This document shows positions 44,335 through 55,165 of a DNA stretch of 64,000 bases, piece by piece. The translations under genes and the position numbers were made by a program. Every line of letters starts with the position of its first letter. Position 1 is the first letter of the stretch. Source of the stretch: Ceratobasidium sp. AG-K (lineage: Eukaryota > Basidiomycota > Agaricomycetes > Cantharellales > Ceratobasidiaceae); NCBI GenBank assembly GCA_037039685.1, contig JAWNGF010000003.1, positions 2,976,001-3,040,000 on the forward strand, in the 5' to 3' direction. The notes under the pieces were generated by a model. The model had not been told where the DNA came from. It searched no databases and saw nothing but the letters and a program-made list of their open reading frames with translations.

Positions 44335-45200
44335 ATGTGCGCTTGTGGAGCCCAGTGAGCGGAACCATCTGTTGGCGTTTAGTTAGTCCAAAATACTGGC
44401 AGAAACATCGAGTCTTGGTGCGAGGTAGGCTACGTTGCGCTTTTTGACCGAGCCAGGCATCCAAGACCTCTACCCGAGGCGAGTGGTGCGTGTCCCTGTC
44501 GCGCCCGTGACATCCTTTACCACACAGTATACCACGCAAATCGCCTCGCTATAATTCAGGCGCGTGCGCGAGTATTTCAGAACCCTCTCAAAGTTACTTT
44601 GCCGGTACGAGTCGGTCCAGGAGTAGCGCCGGGTTGCTTGCTAGGTCGAGAACCAGTCAGCCACCAAAGGGAAGTCCAACATAGCGCACCTAGATGCACA
44701 TAGTTAGACGTAAGATAAGATGCGATTCTCGGAGAGTAGGAGAGCGGTTGTCCGTATTGCGCGCCCAGGAGATGGACCAGAGTTGGGGTCTCGGGGACCA
44801 GGAGGCGAACGATCCACCGGATACAAATTTACCCGTGCTCACTAGGTGATCGCTGTGGGATGTTCTCCAACGCCCGAGCGCAATTCCCGATAATTGTCTG
44901 GCCACTCGATTGGAAAGAGATTTGAAACAGTGAGTGCTCCTACTCCCGAGACAGTATCAGAAGCTGTCTCACCCACCCCGGCTGTAGCGAGCCGCATTGG
45001 TTGTTGGAGCCACAAACAACAGACTGCCCTTGGTTCGAGTATTGGCCCCAGCTTATGTTGTTTGCCTATTTGTTTCTCGAGCAATCTGGACACTAAAACA
45101 GTATTGGGAAACGACGGGGTTGTATTACCGCGTTCTCGACCGTTTCCGTACACGATCCTCGGAGCGAACTCTGGTTCAGGCATATATTCACTGTATACTC
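44335..45200 (+). repeat. Duplicated flank block Q, copy 1
   Basis: Non-coding, about 870 bp. It is collinear with 54340-55165, for example GAGTAGGAGAGCGG, GGATACAAATTTA, CGTTTCCGTACACGATCCT and GCATATATTCACTG/GCATATATTCACCG. Protein-like frames inside (minus 44539-44285, plus 44894-45379) are not conserved between the copies, so I treat the block as a repeat and not a gene. Confidence 0.75.
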
Positions 45201-46041
45201 GGAGCAGGGTCCGTTTCGCAAGAGCCACTGGACTGGCATATTCTAACCTTCTGCGCCGAGCAAGGTCTTGGCGACGCTCCTCAAGTTCCGCTTCCCAGTC
45301 ATATTTATCAAATCACAATACTGGACAAAACAGCCAATATTTCACCAAGGAGGTCAACATAATAAAATTGATTGATTGAGTCCCGAGCTAGGATCGGCTG
45401 TATGTAGTACAAGCTTTTGGAAAATACGGCCGTTTATTTCGCCGCCACAGAAGTAATCATGTCAATTCTCGGCGACTTACCGTGTTCAAACATCGGCCCG
45501 GATGCATAGGTTTACATCAACCAGTTTAAAGCGCTACGTGGACATGCGCTAGCTAAGCCTTCAAACCGGTAGTCATATACGGAGCATCAAGAGCAGGTAC
45601 GCCGGATGTCGAGGTAACCAACTACTCTGAGAGAAAAAGAACGAGGTGAAGTACTCAATACGCAGGACTGTACTTGGGCACTCCTGGAGAAGCTATGAGG
45701 CGTAGCTTGGGAGGTTTGAATAGCTTCGATTATCTCAACTTACCCACATTCCTGGCACTTAGGAATCATTAAAGCGATCAGTCTCCGGAAGGTGTTTGTG
45801 GGTGAACTTGTACTATAGGTTACATCAACGGTATGAAGTCTATCGTTGAATTTCTTCAACTATGGGTGAGAATTGGGCAAGGGGACAACACCCGGGATAA
45901 ATAAGAAAACCTGGGTAGTTACATAATAGGAGCTCCAAGATAGACTGAGATACTTCGGGCAATGGTCCGCAAAAGTATCTGTTGCAGGCTGCTAAAAGTC
46001 TCTCAAGGTGTGCTCATGGTAGTCTTGGATCTGGCGTAAAT
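45201..46041. other. Intergenic region downstream of F-box copy b
   Basis: I see no supported gene, repeat or element here. Confidence 0.5.
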
Positions 46042-47663
46042 CTAGTACTGTATGCCTGGCCTCGCACGAGACAGCCAACTTGGATATAGTTTAGTCAATA
46101 TCTACACCGGTTATGTTGATACTCACCTTGAGACAGCCTCGGCTTCCATCTCGTCATGGTCGACAAAGCGGCAGACCAATTCCAGTGGTAAGGTTGAAGC
46201 GATAAATGATCCAAAATTAGGCTCAACCCAAGGGCCACTCATAGCATTGAGACGCAAAGACGTGAGCGACGGAAAATTCAAGATCATGTCCACAACCGAT
46301 TGAAAGCTCATCTTCTCCCGGCGGGAACAGAAGTCTATATCTAGGCGATCAAGTTTGGGCCAGCTTGGAATGATATCCTGGAGGAACCCCTTGAACGTAG
46401 GCTCTCCTCCTTCGAGTAATATGTACAGACGGAACCGGGAGATACCGAGGGGCTGAAAAGTCCTTAGTAGTCGAGCCATATCATCCTTCTTCGTGTGAGG
46501 GACAAAGCCAAAATCGATGGACAATTGAGTCACTCCGGAGCTATATTTAGCCAAGGACAATGCAAACGCGTGGAGTCTTTCCCACTCACCCTGCATGCCA
46601 TCGAAACAGCGGCACCGCAGCGAAAGTCGATCCAGATTTGGGAACCGACAAACTCGGAGCAGTGGTTCTGTTGGAGAATGTTTGCTCCAGCAAAAATTGA
46701 GGAAAGTGAGCGTTTTGAATACGCGTGGGGTGTTGAAAAGCGTTGAACCGAGGACAGGCCGCGGCACGGGGCCAACGCTTCTAATTTCGAGATGCTGGAG
46801 AACCGGTAATTTTGCGGCCCAGTCCAGGAGACTGTGATTGACAACCATTTCTGTTAGTTTGATATCGACCAGAGCAGGGGAAATGTGCAGCCGCGAAAAG
46901 TTGGCGAGCACGGAACCTGAGCTGGGGTTCCAACTTTGCAAGGTAAGACTTTCTAAGCAGGGGGAAGAGTCAATAACACCTAGAGCCCAGTCGAACGCAT
47001 CCAAGCTATCTCCGTTATTATACTCAAACACAAATCGTTTGAGGGAAGAGCTTTTCCGTAACAGTTGAAAGCTGCGACCTGCCAAGCCGGGTGCTTCGTT
47101 GTGCAAAAACCGGATCTCCTGCAAGTTTGGTAGTATTGTCAGGTTTGATGCGCGTTGTAAAACTTGGCTGCCATGGTCGGTTGCTAGGAGTGTGTCTACC
47201 GCTTTCTCTGAATAGTCGTACCAGGAGTACCACAGGACCCTGACCATCGGACCATAAAACTCCAGGCGCGAAAAGTCAAAATCGTCCCAGTGAGGTGAAT
47301 CTAGATCTTCCTAGCGTACAAGACGTCATGAAATAACGATCATGAGCATGATCAAAGGTCAGGGTTGGGCAGAAAGGCACCACATACGGGTACAGCTAAG
47401 GAAGTCCTATCATCTTTGGGATGAAAATGTTCCTTAACGGAAGGTATCAAGCTAAGAAGATTGTAAACCTCCGCATCTCTCCAAAGACGTGTGATTGCTG
47501 CATTAAAAAATGCGCGGGAAACGCGAGCAAATCGATACATGATCCGGCGTTGGGCTATAGGAGAGGCGCCGCTGGCGCGCATTGCGCTCACGGCTGATTC
47601 GACTATCAACGAGGCGATCTCGGGGACACGTAACGCCACGTGAGGCTTTTCAAGTCGCTCCAT
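46042..47663 (-). CDS. F-box protein with degenerate leucine-rich part, copy b
   Basis: Exon 1 starts MERLEKPHVALRVPEIASLI (47663). Its F-box-like helices VPEIASLIVESA ... FARVSRAFFNAAITRLWRD occupy residues 12-70. An intron (GTATGTGG ... GTACGCTAG) leads to EDLDSPHWDDFDFSRLEFYG and a long second exon with about ten irregular leucine-rich strands (VLPNLQEIRFL-like TILPNLQEIRFLHNE, FSRLHISPALVDIKLTEMVV, VTQLSIDFGFVPHTKKDDMA, SWPKLDRLDIDF). A small last exon after GTGAGTATC reads WLSRARPGIQY and stops at 46042. Such proteins link Skp1-cullin ubiquitin ligases to targets. It is a tandem paralogue of the next gene with the same exon plan. The target is unknown. Confidence 0.8.
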
Positions 47664-48038
47664 GATAGTGCTGAGGTAGCGCAGTTAGAACGCGGGGCGT
47701 GACCTTTGTTGGAGTTTCAAGAGGGTTTCCCAGCGCCTATATCTTGATGGCTCTCCATGATTTATGGCTGAGGCGGGCGCTTTACACCTCGCAGCCCCCA
47801 GAGCATAAGTCACCCGATCCAACCCCAGCATTCGCGCCAGCGGATAAAGTAGTGTATATTTACATTTTCCAAACACATGGGCTACGAGCCCAACTCCGAT
47901 AAGCAGTATCTGGTTGACATGATTTCGCTATTCCGGAGATATCTGCCCGCAAACAGTGGGATACGTCGATTATGCGTTAATTCAGGTGCATTGACTGACC
48001 TGTTAGCCCCCCTAAACGCCGCAGTTACCAATAATGGC
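47664..48038. other. Short spacer between the two F-box genes
   Basis: About 375 bp that must hold the promoter of copy b and the 3' end of copy c. No other feature. Confidence 0.5.
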
Positions 48039-49691
48039 TTAATGCACCGACATTCCAATTCCAGACTTGGTGTAGATCTGGTAGCGAATGCCTGGTCTTA
48101 CACTGGACAGCCAACTGAACATGGTTTTATAAGTGAATTACCACAAAGATACTTTTACTCACGTAGACACAGCATCAGCGTCCATTTTGTCCCGGTGGAT
48201 GAAGTAGCAAAACAAGTCCAGGGGCAGGGGCGAGGGAGTGAACGGTTCAAATTTGGGTGCCACCCAGGGACTACACATGGCGTCAAGGTTCAGCGACCTG
48301 AGCATAGGGAAATGCATAATAGTATCAACAACAGATTGCAGGCTCATCGGTTGGAACTGCGATTCTAGATTCAGATGTTCGAGTTTGGGCCAGCTCGGTA
48401 CAATATCCTGGATTAGTCCCTTGAATGGAAGCTCCCCTTCTTCAATGCTTATCGAGAGACCGAACTGAGAGATTTGAAGGGGTTGAAAAGCTTTGAGCAG
48501 CTGTGCCACGCAATCCTTTGCGGTGCGAGGCACGTAGCCAAAATCGACATACAGCTTGGTTACCGTGGGACAGTGTTTGGCAAAGGTTGATGCAAAGCCA
48601 GATAGCTTTTCCTGCGTCTCGCTGCTCTTGCGGACGAAATCCTCGCAACGCAGCAAAAGCTGGTCTATTTTCGTGAACCGACAAGTTCTAAGCGGTAACT
48701 GTGCTGGCCAGTGACCAAGGTAGCAGAGATCGAGAACAGTGAGAGCTTTGAAGTGGCATAATTTCCTGGACGACTCTTCGTCGGATAAGTTTGAGGAACA
48801 CGGACTGTCGGAGCTTTTGATTGTTAGGCGCTGAAGGGCCGGAAGACTGGCGGCCCAAGCCAGCGTCGTCCAGCTGATAAGATTTTCGGCCAGCTTAAGG
48901 TCAATCAGAGCCGGTAATACGGGCAAACGCGAGAAGTCGATATCTATAGAGGAGAGATCAAGATCCCAACTTTGCAGTGAGAGGCTTTCCAGGCGAGGGC
49001 AAGAGCTGACGATATCAATCGCCCAGTCAAAGGCGGTCAAGGCATTTCCGTCATCGCGGATAAATGCAAACCGCGTGAGGGAAGGCGGTGCCCAGAAACG
49101 TTGGAAATTGAGATCCACCAGACGAGGTTCGTCATTGTATAAAAACTGCACCTCTTGCAGGTTGGGTAGTACGACATGACTTGAAATGTATTGCATAATT
49201 CGAGCGCCAAGTTTAGTTTCTAGCAGATTGTCGATCCTGTGGTTATAATGGCTAAACCAGGAGTGCCAGAGGATCTTGACCATCGGACCGTAATATTCGA
49301 GGCGGGAAAATTCAATCTCAGTCCAGCTTTGCAGGTTTGTACTTGACTAGGGTACAAAGTATTGCATGAGAGAAATCATGAATGAAACTTGCAACGTTTC
49401 GTCAAAAAAGTCACATACTGGGTTTGAAGACGTGCTATCTTCTTCGAGTTGAAAATGCTCCTCAACGGAAGGAATTAACACAAGTAGATTATAGACCTCG
49501 GCCTCTCTCCAGAGCTGTATGATCGCTGAAGCATAAAATATGCGGGAAACGCGAGCCAGTCGATACATGATCCGACGCTGAGATATAGGAGAGGCGCCGC
49601 TGGCACGCATGGTACTCAGAGCTGATTCGACTATCAGCGAGACAATCCCAGGGACGTGTAGCGCTGCGTGAGATTTTGCAAGTCGCACCAT
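48039..49691 (-). CDS. F-box protein with degenerate leucine-rich part, copy c
   Basis: The start MVRLAKSHAALHVPGIVSLI (49691) was chosen by alignment with copy b; the frame is open further up without homology. The F-box region reads VPGIVSLIVESA ... LARVSRIFYASAIIQLWREA. After an intron, the leucine-rich part has MVKILWHSWFSHYNH, VLPNLQEVQFLYND, IDFSRLPVLPALIDLKLAEN, VTKLYVDFGYVPRTAKDCVA, GLSISIEEGELPFKGLIQDI and SWPKLEHLNLES. A last exon after GTGAGTAAAAG reads WLSSVRPGIRYQIYTKSGIG and stops at 48039, longer than in copy b. It is the likely source of, or sister to, the dead copy at 42436-43155. Predicted role: substrate receptor of an SCF ubiquitin ligase. Confidence 0.8.
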
Positions 49692-49904
49692 GATAGAGCT
49701 AAAGCAACACAGTTGTAACGAGGGTGACTCGGATTCTGGCTTCCGTTTGTAATCTCGGCGAACCGGGCCGGAAGGCAACAGGTGCGTACGTAACACATCC
49801 ATCCGGTGGCTAGCTGTGGCGGAACTTGTAAAGGCACGAGTGCTGTATCAAGGGACTGTGATCCACTACTCCGGTTTTCAGCCATGTTCTGAGCCTTGCG
49901 TCGA

Positions 49905-50300
49905 CGCGGCCGGCGTTTAGATGGAATGATTCTCGAATTCGTAAAGCGATAGTGCATTGTCACTGGCATGTACACAGTTCAATTATCACTACCGGGACGC
50001 GAGAGCTAATCCCCTAAAAGACGCCAAAAACCATAACAACACCACGGAAAGATTCGCTCAGTGCGGATCAAGAGACCAGTGTTTCTAGCACCACGCTGGA
50101 TTCTTGCGAATTACCCAATCCGGCTTGGTCGAGAGTCGGCTGAACCCAAGGCAAAGTCAGGCCGTGGTCGCCCAAAAGGTTTTAAATCCTCCGGACTCGA
50201 CCGTCTGTGGCGCGGAGCATAGGTCCACTCACCCGAGGTATTTCGCTCTCAAAATTTCGGGCTAAGTTCCGTGACCGACGTAGGTTTGTAAGATCTTACC
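49905..50300 (+). repeat. Duplicated flank block P, copy 2
   Basis: Counterpart of 43410-43860, in the same orientation, upstream of F-box copy c and directly to the left of the MULE insertion. Confidence 0.7.
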
Positions 50301-50380
50301 CGTCGACTAGAGCAACCCTTGTGCAGCTGTGATGGCCACGCTTGGTGGGATTGTTGCCTTGGCTTCTAGGCGTCGCAGGT

Positions 50381-50389
50381 CTGGTATGA
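50381..50389 (+). repeat. Left 9-bp target duplication of the MULE
   Basis: CTGGTATGA directly precedes the element. The same nine bases follow it at 53975-53983. Confidence 0.9.
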
Positions 50390-50520
50390 GGGCAGTCAGT
50401 CGTCAAATGACAGTTCCCATATTGGGACTAGGGTCGACTACAAAGAAGCGTCTGTTCGGCTCCCGCATTGGCTTCCACCGACTCAGGCGAGACGGCCCGC
50501 AGACGGCCGGTGCCCCTCGG
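50390..50520 (+). repeat. Left terminal inverted repeat of the MULE
   Basis: About 131 bp, inverted match to 53843-53974 with roughly ten differences. The inner boundary is near GGCCGGTGCC-x-CTCGG. Confidence 0.88.
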
Positions 50521-50706
50521 CACTTACGTGATACCTATGCCCGGCCGGTTGCCGTACCTATTACCGGAGCGCGCCCGTATTGACTCGAAGGCCAAACACT
50601 AAGTCAGACTGGCTTAGATTTATTGCTCGAACAAGTTGATAGACATTACAAACGAAAATTAGACTGAAATAGTGTAGTTATTAGCATAAGTAAATACATG
50701 GGTGAG

Positions 50707-53700
50707 TTAATGGAAACTATGAGACTGTTTTCGGTATTGTCGCCTCTCTGGCGAAGCTGGAATGGGGATGTTGTCCGTGTTATGTTGTGTGGAGGGCTGG
50801 GCTTGACTCTGTGTTGGCGGGAACGAGGGTGCTGTCGTACGGCGAAGGAGGCCTCGAATCCTAGATGATAGAGATTCGAGGGCATCCGCATACCGCTCGT
50901 ATTCCTGTCGGTGGATGGAGACTTCCATGTCTCGGTAGTGGATATGGTCCAATGCGGCGTGTATGCCGGGACGAGCTTCATAGTTTTTTTCATGGTGTAT
51001 GTCGTGCGTGCAATTAGCTGTTCGGAAAGGCCCCGCGCGCTAGTGCTTTCGGGCTAGAAACAAAGTTAGATGATCAATAAGCGCTGTTGATGGTCAATAG
51101 AGTCGCGCCCACCTCATCAATTTCGTGGCCCGACAACGACGACACATACTCGTCGCTCTCGTCTTCCTCGCTTTCTTCTGCGTCCCTGCTGTCTCCGGGC
51201 CCCTCGTCTTCCGTGTTCGTGTAACTGTAGTTGTTGCTGTCGTCTAGGTCATCCAGGTCGTCTAGGTCGCCCAGAAACCCGCCCCGCAAGGCCTCGTCAA
51301 CGTAACGAGCCGCTCGCGACACGGCCGTGTCCGCACTCGGCTCGGCCGCATTCGCGTTTGTGGTGCTATTCGAGACGTCGTGTCGCCCGACCAGGACGTA
51401 TCGATTCGCGAGGGCGTGTATACGAATTGCTGACGCCTTGTCGACTGGCAGTTCAATGTCGGGCGTGTACACGATCGGGTCGTAGGGCTGGTACTGCAGC
51501 GCCCAGGCTCGGAAACTGCGCGTCTGGCATAGCCCCGCCCGAATGTGCTTGCACGCTCCGCCGCGCTGTGCAAAATCGGGGCAAGAGCACGACGCACTCG
51601 AGTCGAACCCAAACCGGACCCTGTACGCGATGGGGGCACCGCCTGCGTCCGTCGAGTTTAACGAAACGCAGGTGAGTAGAATACCTGTCTGTTGCACGAC
51701 AGGGATACTGACTCGGTTCGATTCGAGCAGCATTCTAGCTTCATGGTCTCGTCGTGGGTCGTTCTGCAAGAATGCTACGACGGGCTCGATTGGTTTATGA
51801 AGGCTGTTCCCCAGCAGCTGAGCTGCACCCGGGATGCCTCCCAGAGCCCGCCTCACCATTACTCGCTCCTCCTCCTCGAGCCGACGCTGCAGGAAAATGC
51901 TTGGGGCAATTTTCGTTGCGAGCATCATTACCAGGGTATCGGCTTGGACTCGACGACCACCTCTTGACCAGCGCTTGAGGTGCTTGTGCTTCAACAGGCC
52001 ATTGAAGGACTCAAGATGATTTGTTGTCGGTATGATCCCCTCTAGTGGAACCTGTATCACCGCGGCAGCTGATAACCTCCCAAACTCTGACCAGCTCTCC
52101 CACAGCGCCCGCGTTAGCCAGTAGGATGACAAATAACGGACGTGTGAGAGTCCTTTGGCTGCAGCGTGAGCATAGGATGTGGTCCTGGATAGCTGGTTCA
52201 ACGATGCAATCTCCTGGTGTACCAGGTTCCAGGCCTTCTTGAAGTCCGTCGAGTGGACGAGCTGGTTCTCAAGGGCAATGAGATGGTCCCGAATGGTCGA
52301 CGCGCCGGGCATGCTTTTAGGTAAGAGTTTGGCTCGGTGGTTTGTCCAACATTGGCGGAGGTGGAACTGACAAATGAGCAGGCGAATGTCGCTGAAAACA
52401 TTGAGGAGAGCTCCTTGCTCTTTGAAATCCGTGTCGGTAATTGCAACAGCTGGTCTAAACTCAGCTTGACGGTAAGAGGAGACTGCTTCCCGCCACTGCG
52501 CCAGCAGCTTGACCAATATGGACGTGTCATAGCCACCACATGTCGACTGGTTGCCAGCGGGCGCAGAGAACAGAAGGAATGCAAGAGGTACGCCGTGGTT
52601 TTGTTCGTCAACCCCCATCACAATGAATAACAGCAAACGTCGGTCACAGACTCCGAATGTGCCATCGAGGAGGATTTGTTTCCGGTGGCCGTACTGCCAA
52701 GCAGCCTCCTTCATTTCGTCTGTGGCAATGCAGACCTCAAGACAGTTGTTTCTCTCGGTTCGGGCAGAGTAATGGAAAATGGCCTGGGCAAGTGCTGGAT
52801 GATACGACGGGGATTTTGGTTCCAGCCAATCATGGATATTCTTGTGCGGCTGCTCCTTTACGTTGATCCCCTGAGTTTGGAAGTACTGACTGTATAGGCT
52901 TGCAGAGTCATATCGGCGTAGAAGATACCGGTAACCCCCCAGCGAGTCAGACTGGCCACGATAACGACGCCCAAGGACCATCTCATGGTTCCGTTCGTGA
53001 ATTTCTGAAATGCTATACAGGCACGGTAAGTGTTGGGTCAATTTTCTTCAGAAAATACTCACGTTGCCCCATTATGTAGCTGCTCTAAGGCCATCTCAGA
53101 CACACTCGGGTGCAGTGGGAGATTGGGAACACGGTTAATAGGGGCATCTTGGCATTCCTGGCCGTGTTCAAGGTAGCCGTGTACGCGTCGAATCTTGCCT
53201 GTTGACTGCTCTGTGATCAGCTCGACATGTGCAAGGCAACCAGTAAATCCATATGGTAAGCGGCGCTTCAGTGTCTTCCGGAGCTGGTGGTCAATGCCAC
53301 AGGTGCTGAAAATTGAGTCAACTACATGTTGTGTTCTAGGGTGAGAATGTACATACCATTGAAACAATACACGTCGGTGCTTCTCATTTGTGTTATTGCT
53401 CCATTGTGTTGTCCATTTACTTCCCAGCTCCTCGAGTGAAACGGCATCCAGCTTGTGAGATACCAACAGCTCCTGTGCATCCGACTGCTGAGAGTCGTCA
53501 AACTGCTGGTCTATGAGCTTTGGAGACTTCAAGCCATATAATGAGTCAAGTGAACCACGTTGAAAACTAGTGAGAACTAGTGTATTCAACTGGACCTACA
53601 ACATGAACATTAGCGTATGTTTCAGTTCTAAACAAAAGAGCTACCTTGGACTGTGGTACAGCTACTCTTTGTGTTGGTGATGCAATATTCTCGGGTGTAA

Positions 53701-53725
53701 GCACAGGTGCAAAGCGTATAGACAT
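50707..53725 (-). CDS. MULE transposase (DDE and SWIM zinc finger)
   Basis: The exons join as MSIRFAPVL... (53725), QLNTLVLTSFQRGSLDSLYG..., TCGIDHQLRKTLKRRLPYGF... and the long exon from about 52998. Catalytic residues are Asp304 in ILLDGTFGVC, Asp381 in AITDTDFKEQ and Glu522 in TTNHLESFNG; the CQFHLRQCW motif lies between the second and third. The SWIM finger is CSCPDFAQRGGACKHI at about 663-677. The long exon can stop at 51074 (833 residues). Alternatively, a GTGGGCG ... CACTAG intron after GHEIDE joins it to a coiled-coil-like tail (HRQEYERYADALESLSSRIR) ending at 50707. I favour the longer form because the tail reads as protein. The enzyme binds the terminal repeats and cuts and pastes the element in the nucleus. 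All splice sites fit GT/AG. Confidence 0.88.
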
Positions 53726-53842
53726 AGCTCCCAATGGAGTGTATAGCACGACTAATAAGGTAGTAGTACAAGTAAGGTGCAACAACGGTACACGTGAGCT
53801 ACCTAGGTATTACTAAGCGGCACCAGCACTGGCATGGAATTA

Positions 53843-53974
53843 CCGAGTGGCACCGGCCATCTGCGGGCCGTCTCGCCGGAGTCGGTGGAAGCCATGTCGG
53901 GAGCCGAACATGACGTTTCTTTGTAATCGACTCTAGTCCCAATATGGGAACTGTCATTTGACGACTGACTGCCC
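53843..53974 (-). repeat. Right terminal inverted repeat of the MULE
   Basis: Inverse of the left end, about 132 bp. It is followed by the second CTGGTATGA. Confidence 0.88.
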
Positions 53975-53983
53975 CTGGTATGA
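53975..53983 (+). repeat. Right 9-bp target duplication of the MULE
   Basis: CTGGTATGA, identical to 50381-50389. Confidence 0.9.
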
Positions 53984-54339
53984 TCAGCGAGTAATCCACG
54001 AATGAGTGGACCCTGTGGTTACAACGCTGTTGCGGTGGGACGGCATTGGTGAAATCACCCAGGGTCGCAAAAGTTGAGCCGAGGGGGGCATAGTTAGTGG
54101 ACAGGACGGACCTGATCCATGAAAGTTTCGAACAAACTCGAGGTTTCCAGCAATATAGCAGCCCAGCAGCCCCCATAGGATACACGAACGCATCCAGGTA
54201 GGTGTGTCCGGAATGGTTGCCTTGTAGTCTGGTAGGGCTCGTGTACGCCAGAATCCTTTCTTGAACGATATGCGTGCACGCGTCCAGGGTTTGAACGAGA
54301 CTTAGGCATGCAGCCAGAACGCCCGCTCGTGGAATCTGG

Positions 54340-55165
54340 CGAGCTGAACCATCCGTTGGCGCTCGGTTAGTCAAAAATGCTAGCAGGAGCCCCGATTCCT
54401 GAGGCATGCTAGGCCACACGCCTCTTTGGCCGAGCCAGGCAGCCACGACTCGCACTCGGGACCAGTGGCGCCTATCCCTGTTGCGTACGCGTCATCCTTT
54501 CCCGCTCGGTATACTATGCGGCTCAACCTATTATGAATCAGTCACATGCACAAGTATTTCCGGACCCTCCTAAAGTTACTCTGCCAGCGCGGGTCGGACC
54601 AGGAGTATCGTCGAATTACTGGCTAGGTCGGGAATCAGTCAGCTGTCAAAGGGAAGCCCGAACGTAGCGCGCCTAGGAACACATTGCTACATCTGAGAGA
54701 AGAAGCAACTCTCAGAGAGTAGGAGAGCGGATGACTACACCGCACGCCGCAAAGATGAACAAGAATCGGCATCTCTGAGACCGGGAGGCGAGCGACCTTC
54801 CGGATACAAATTTATCCGTGCCCATCACGTGATCGCGCTGGGGTGCTCAAGGCCCCGGGCACCGTTCTGGTCACTCGATTGCAACGAGACCTACGGAAGG
54901 GCACACTCGCGCTGCCGAGACCGTATACGAGGTTGTATTACACACGCTGACTATAGCGGGTTGCTCTGGTTGATGGAGCTACGTACAACAAACAGCCCGT
55001 GGCCTGAGTATTGGCTCCAGCTTATAGTGTTCGCCTATCTGTTACTCGAATGATCTGAATGTTATAGTAGCATTGTCAAATGGCAAATTTTTATTGCTTC
55101 ATTCTCCACCGTTTCCGTACACGATCCTTGGGGTGGCTTTCGGTTGAAGCATATATTCACCGCAT
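54340..55165 (+). repeat. Duplicated flank block Q, copy 2
   Basis: Counterpart of 44335-45200 in the same orientation. The match is long but diverged. No frame is conserved between the copies. Confidence 0.75.

Larger units (their letters stand above)
50390..53974. mobile_element. Complete Mutator-like element (MULE), 3585 bp
   Basis: Both ends start GGGCAGTCAGTCGTCAAATG reading inward. The inverted repeats run for about 131 bp (50390-50520 against 53974-53843) with only scattered mismatches. The copy is bounded by 9-bp duplications CTGGTATGA, the length typical of MULEs. Inside is a transposase gene on the minus strand with no visible break, including the DDE residues and SWIM finger. The near-identical ends, perfect target duplication and open gene suggest a recent, possibly still mobile copy. 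It has inserted between flank blocks P and Q of the F-box duplication. Confidence 0.93.

Noticed and set aside
44285..45379. Frames of 80-160 codons in block Q
   Set aside because: The second copy of the block does not keep these frames, so they are not protein-coding by comparison.
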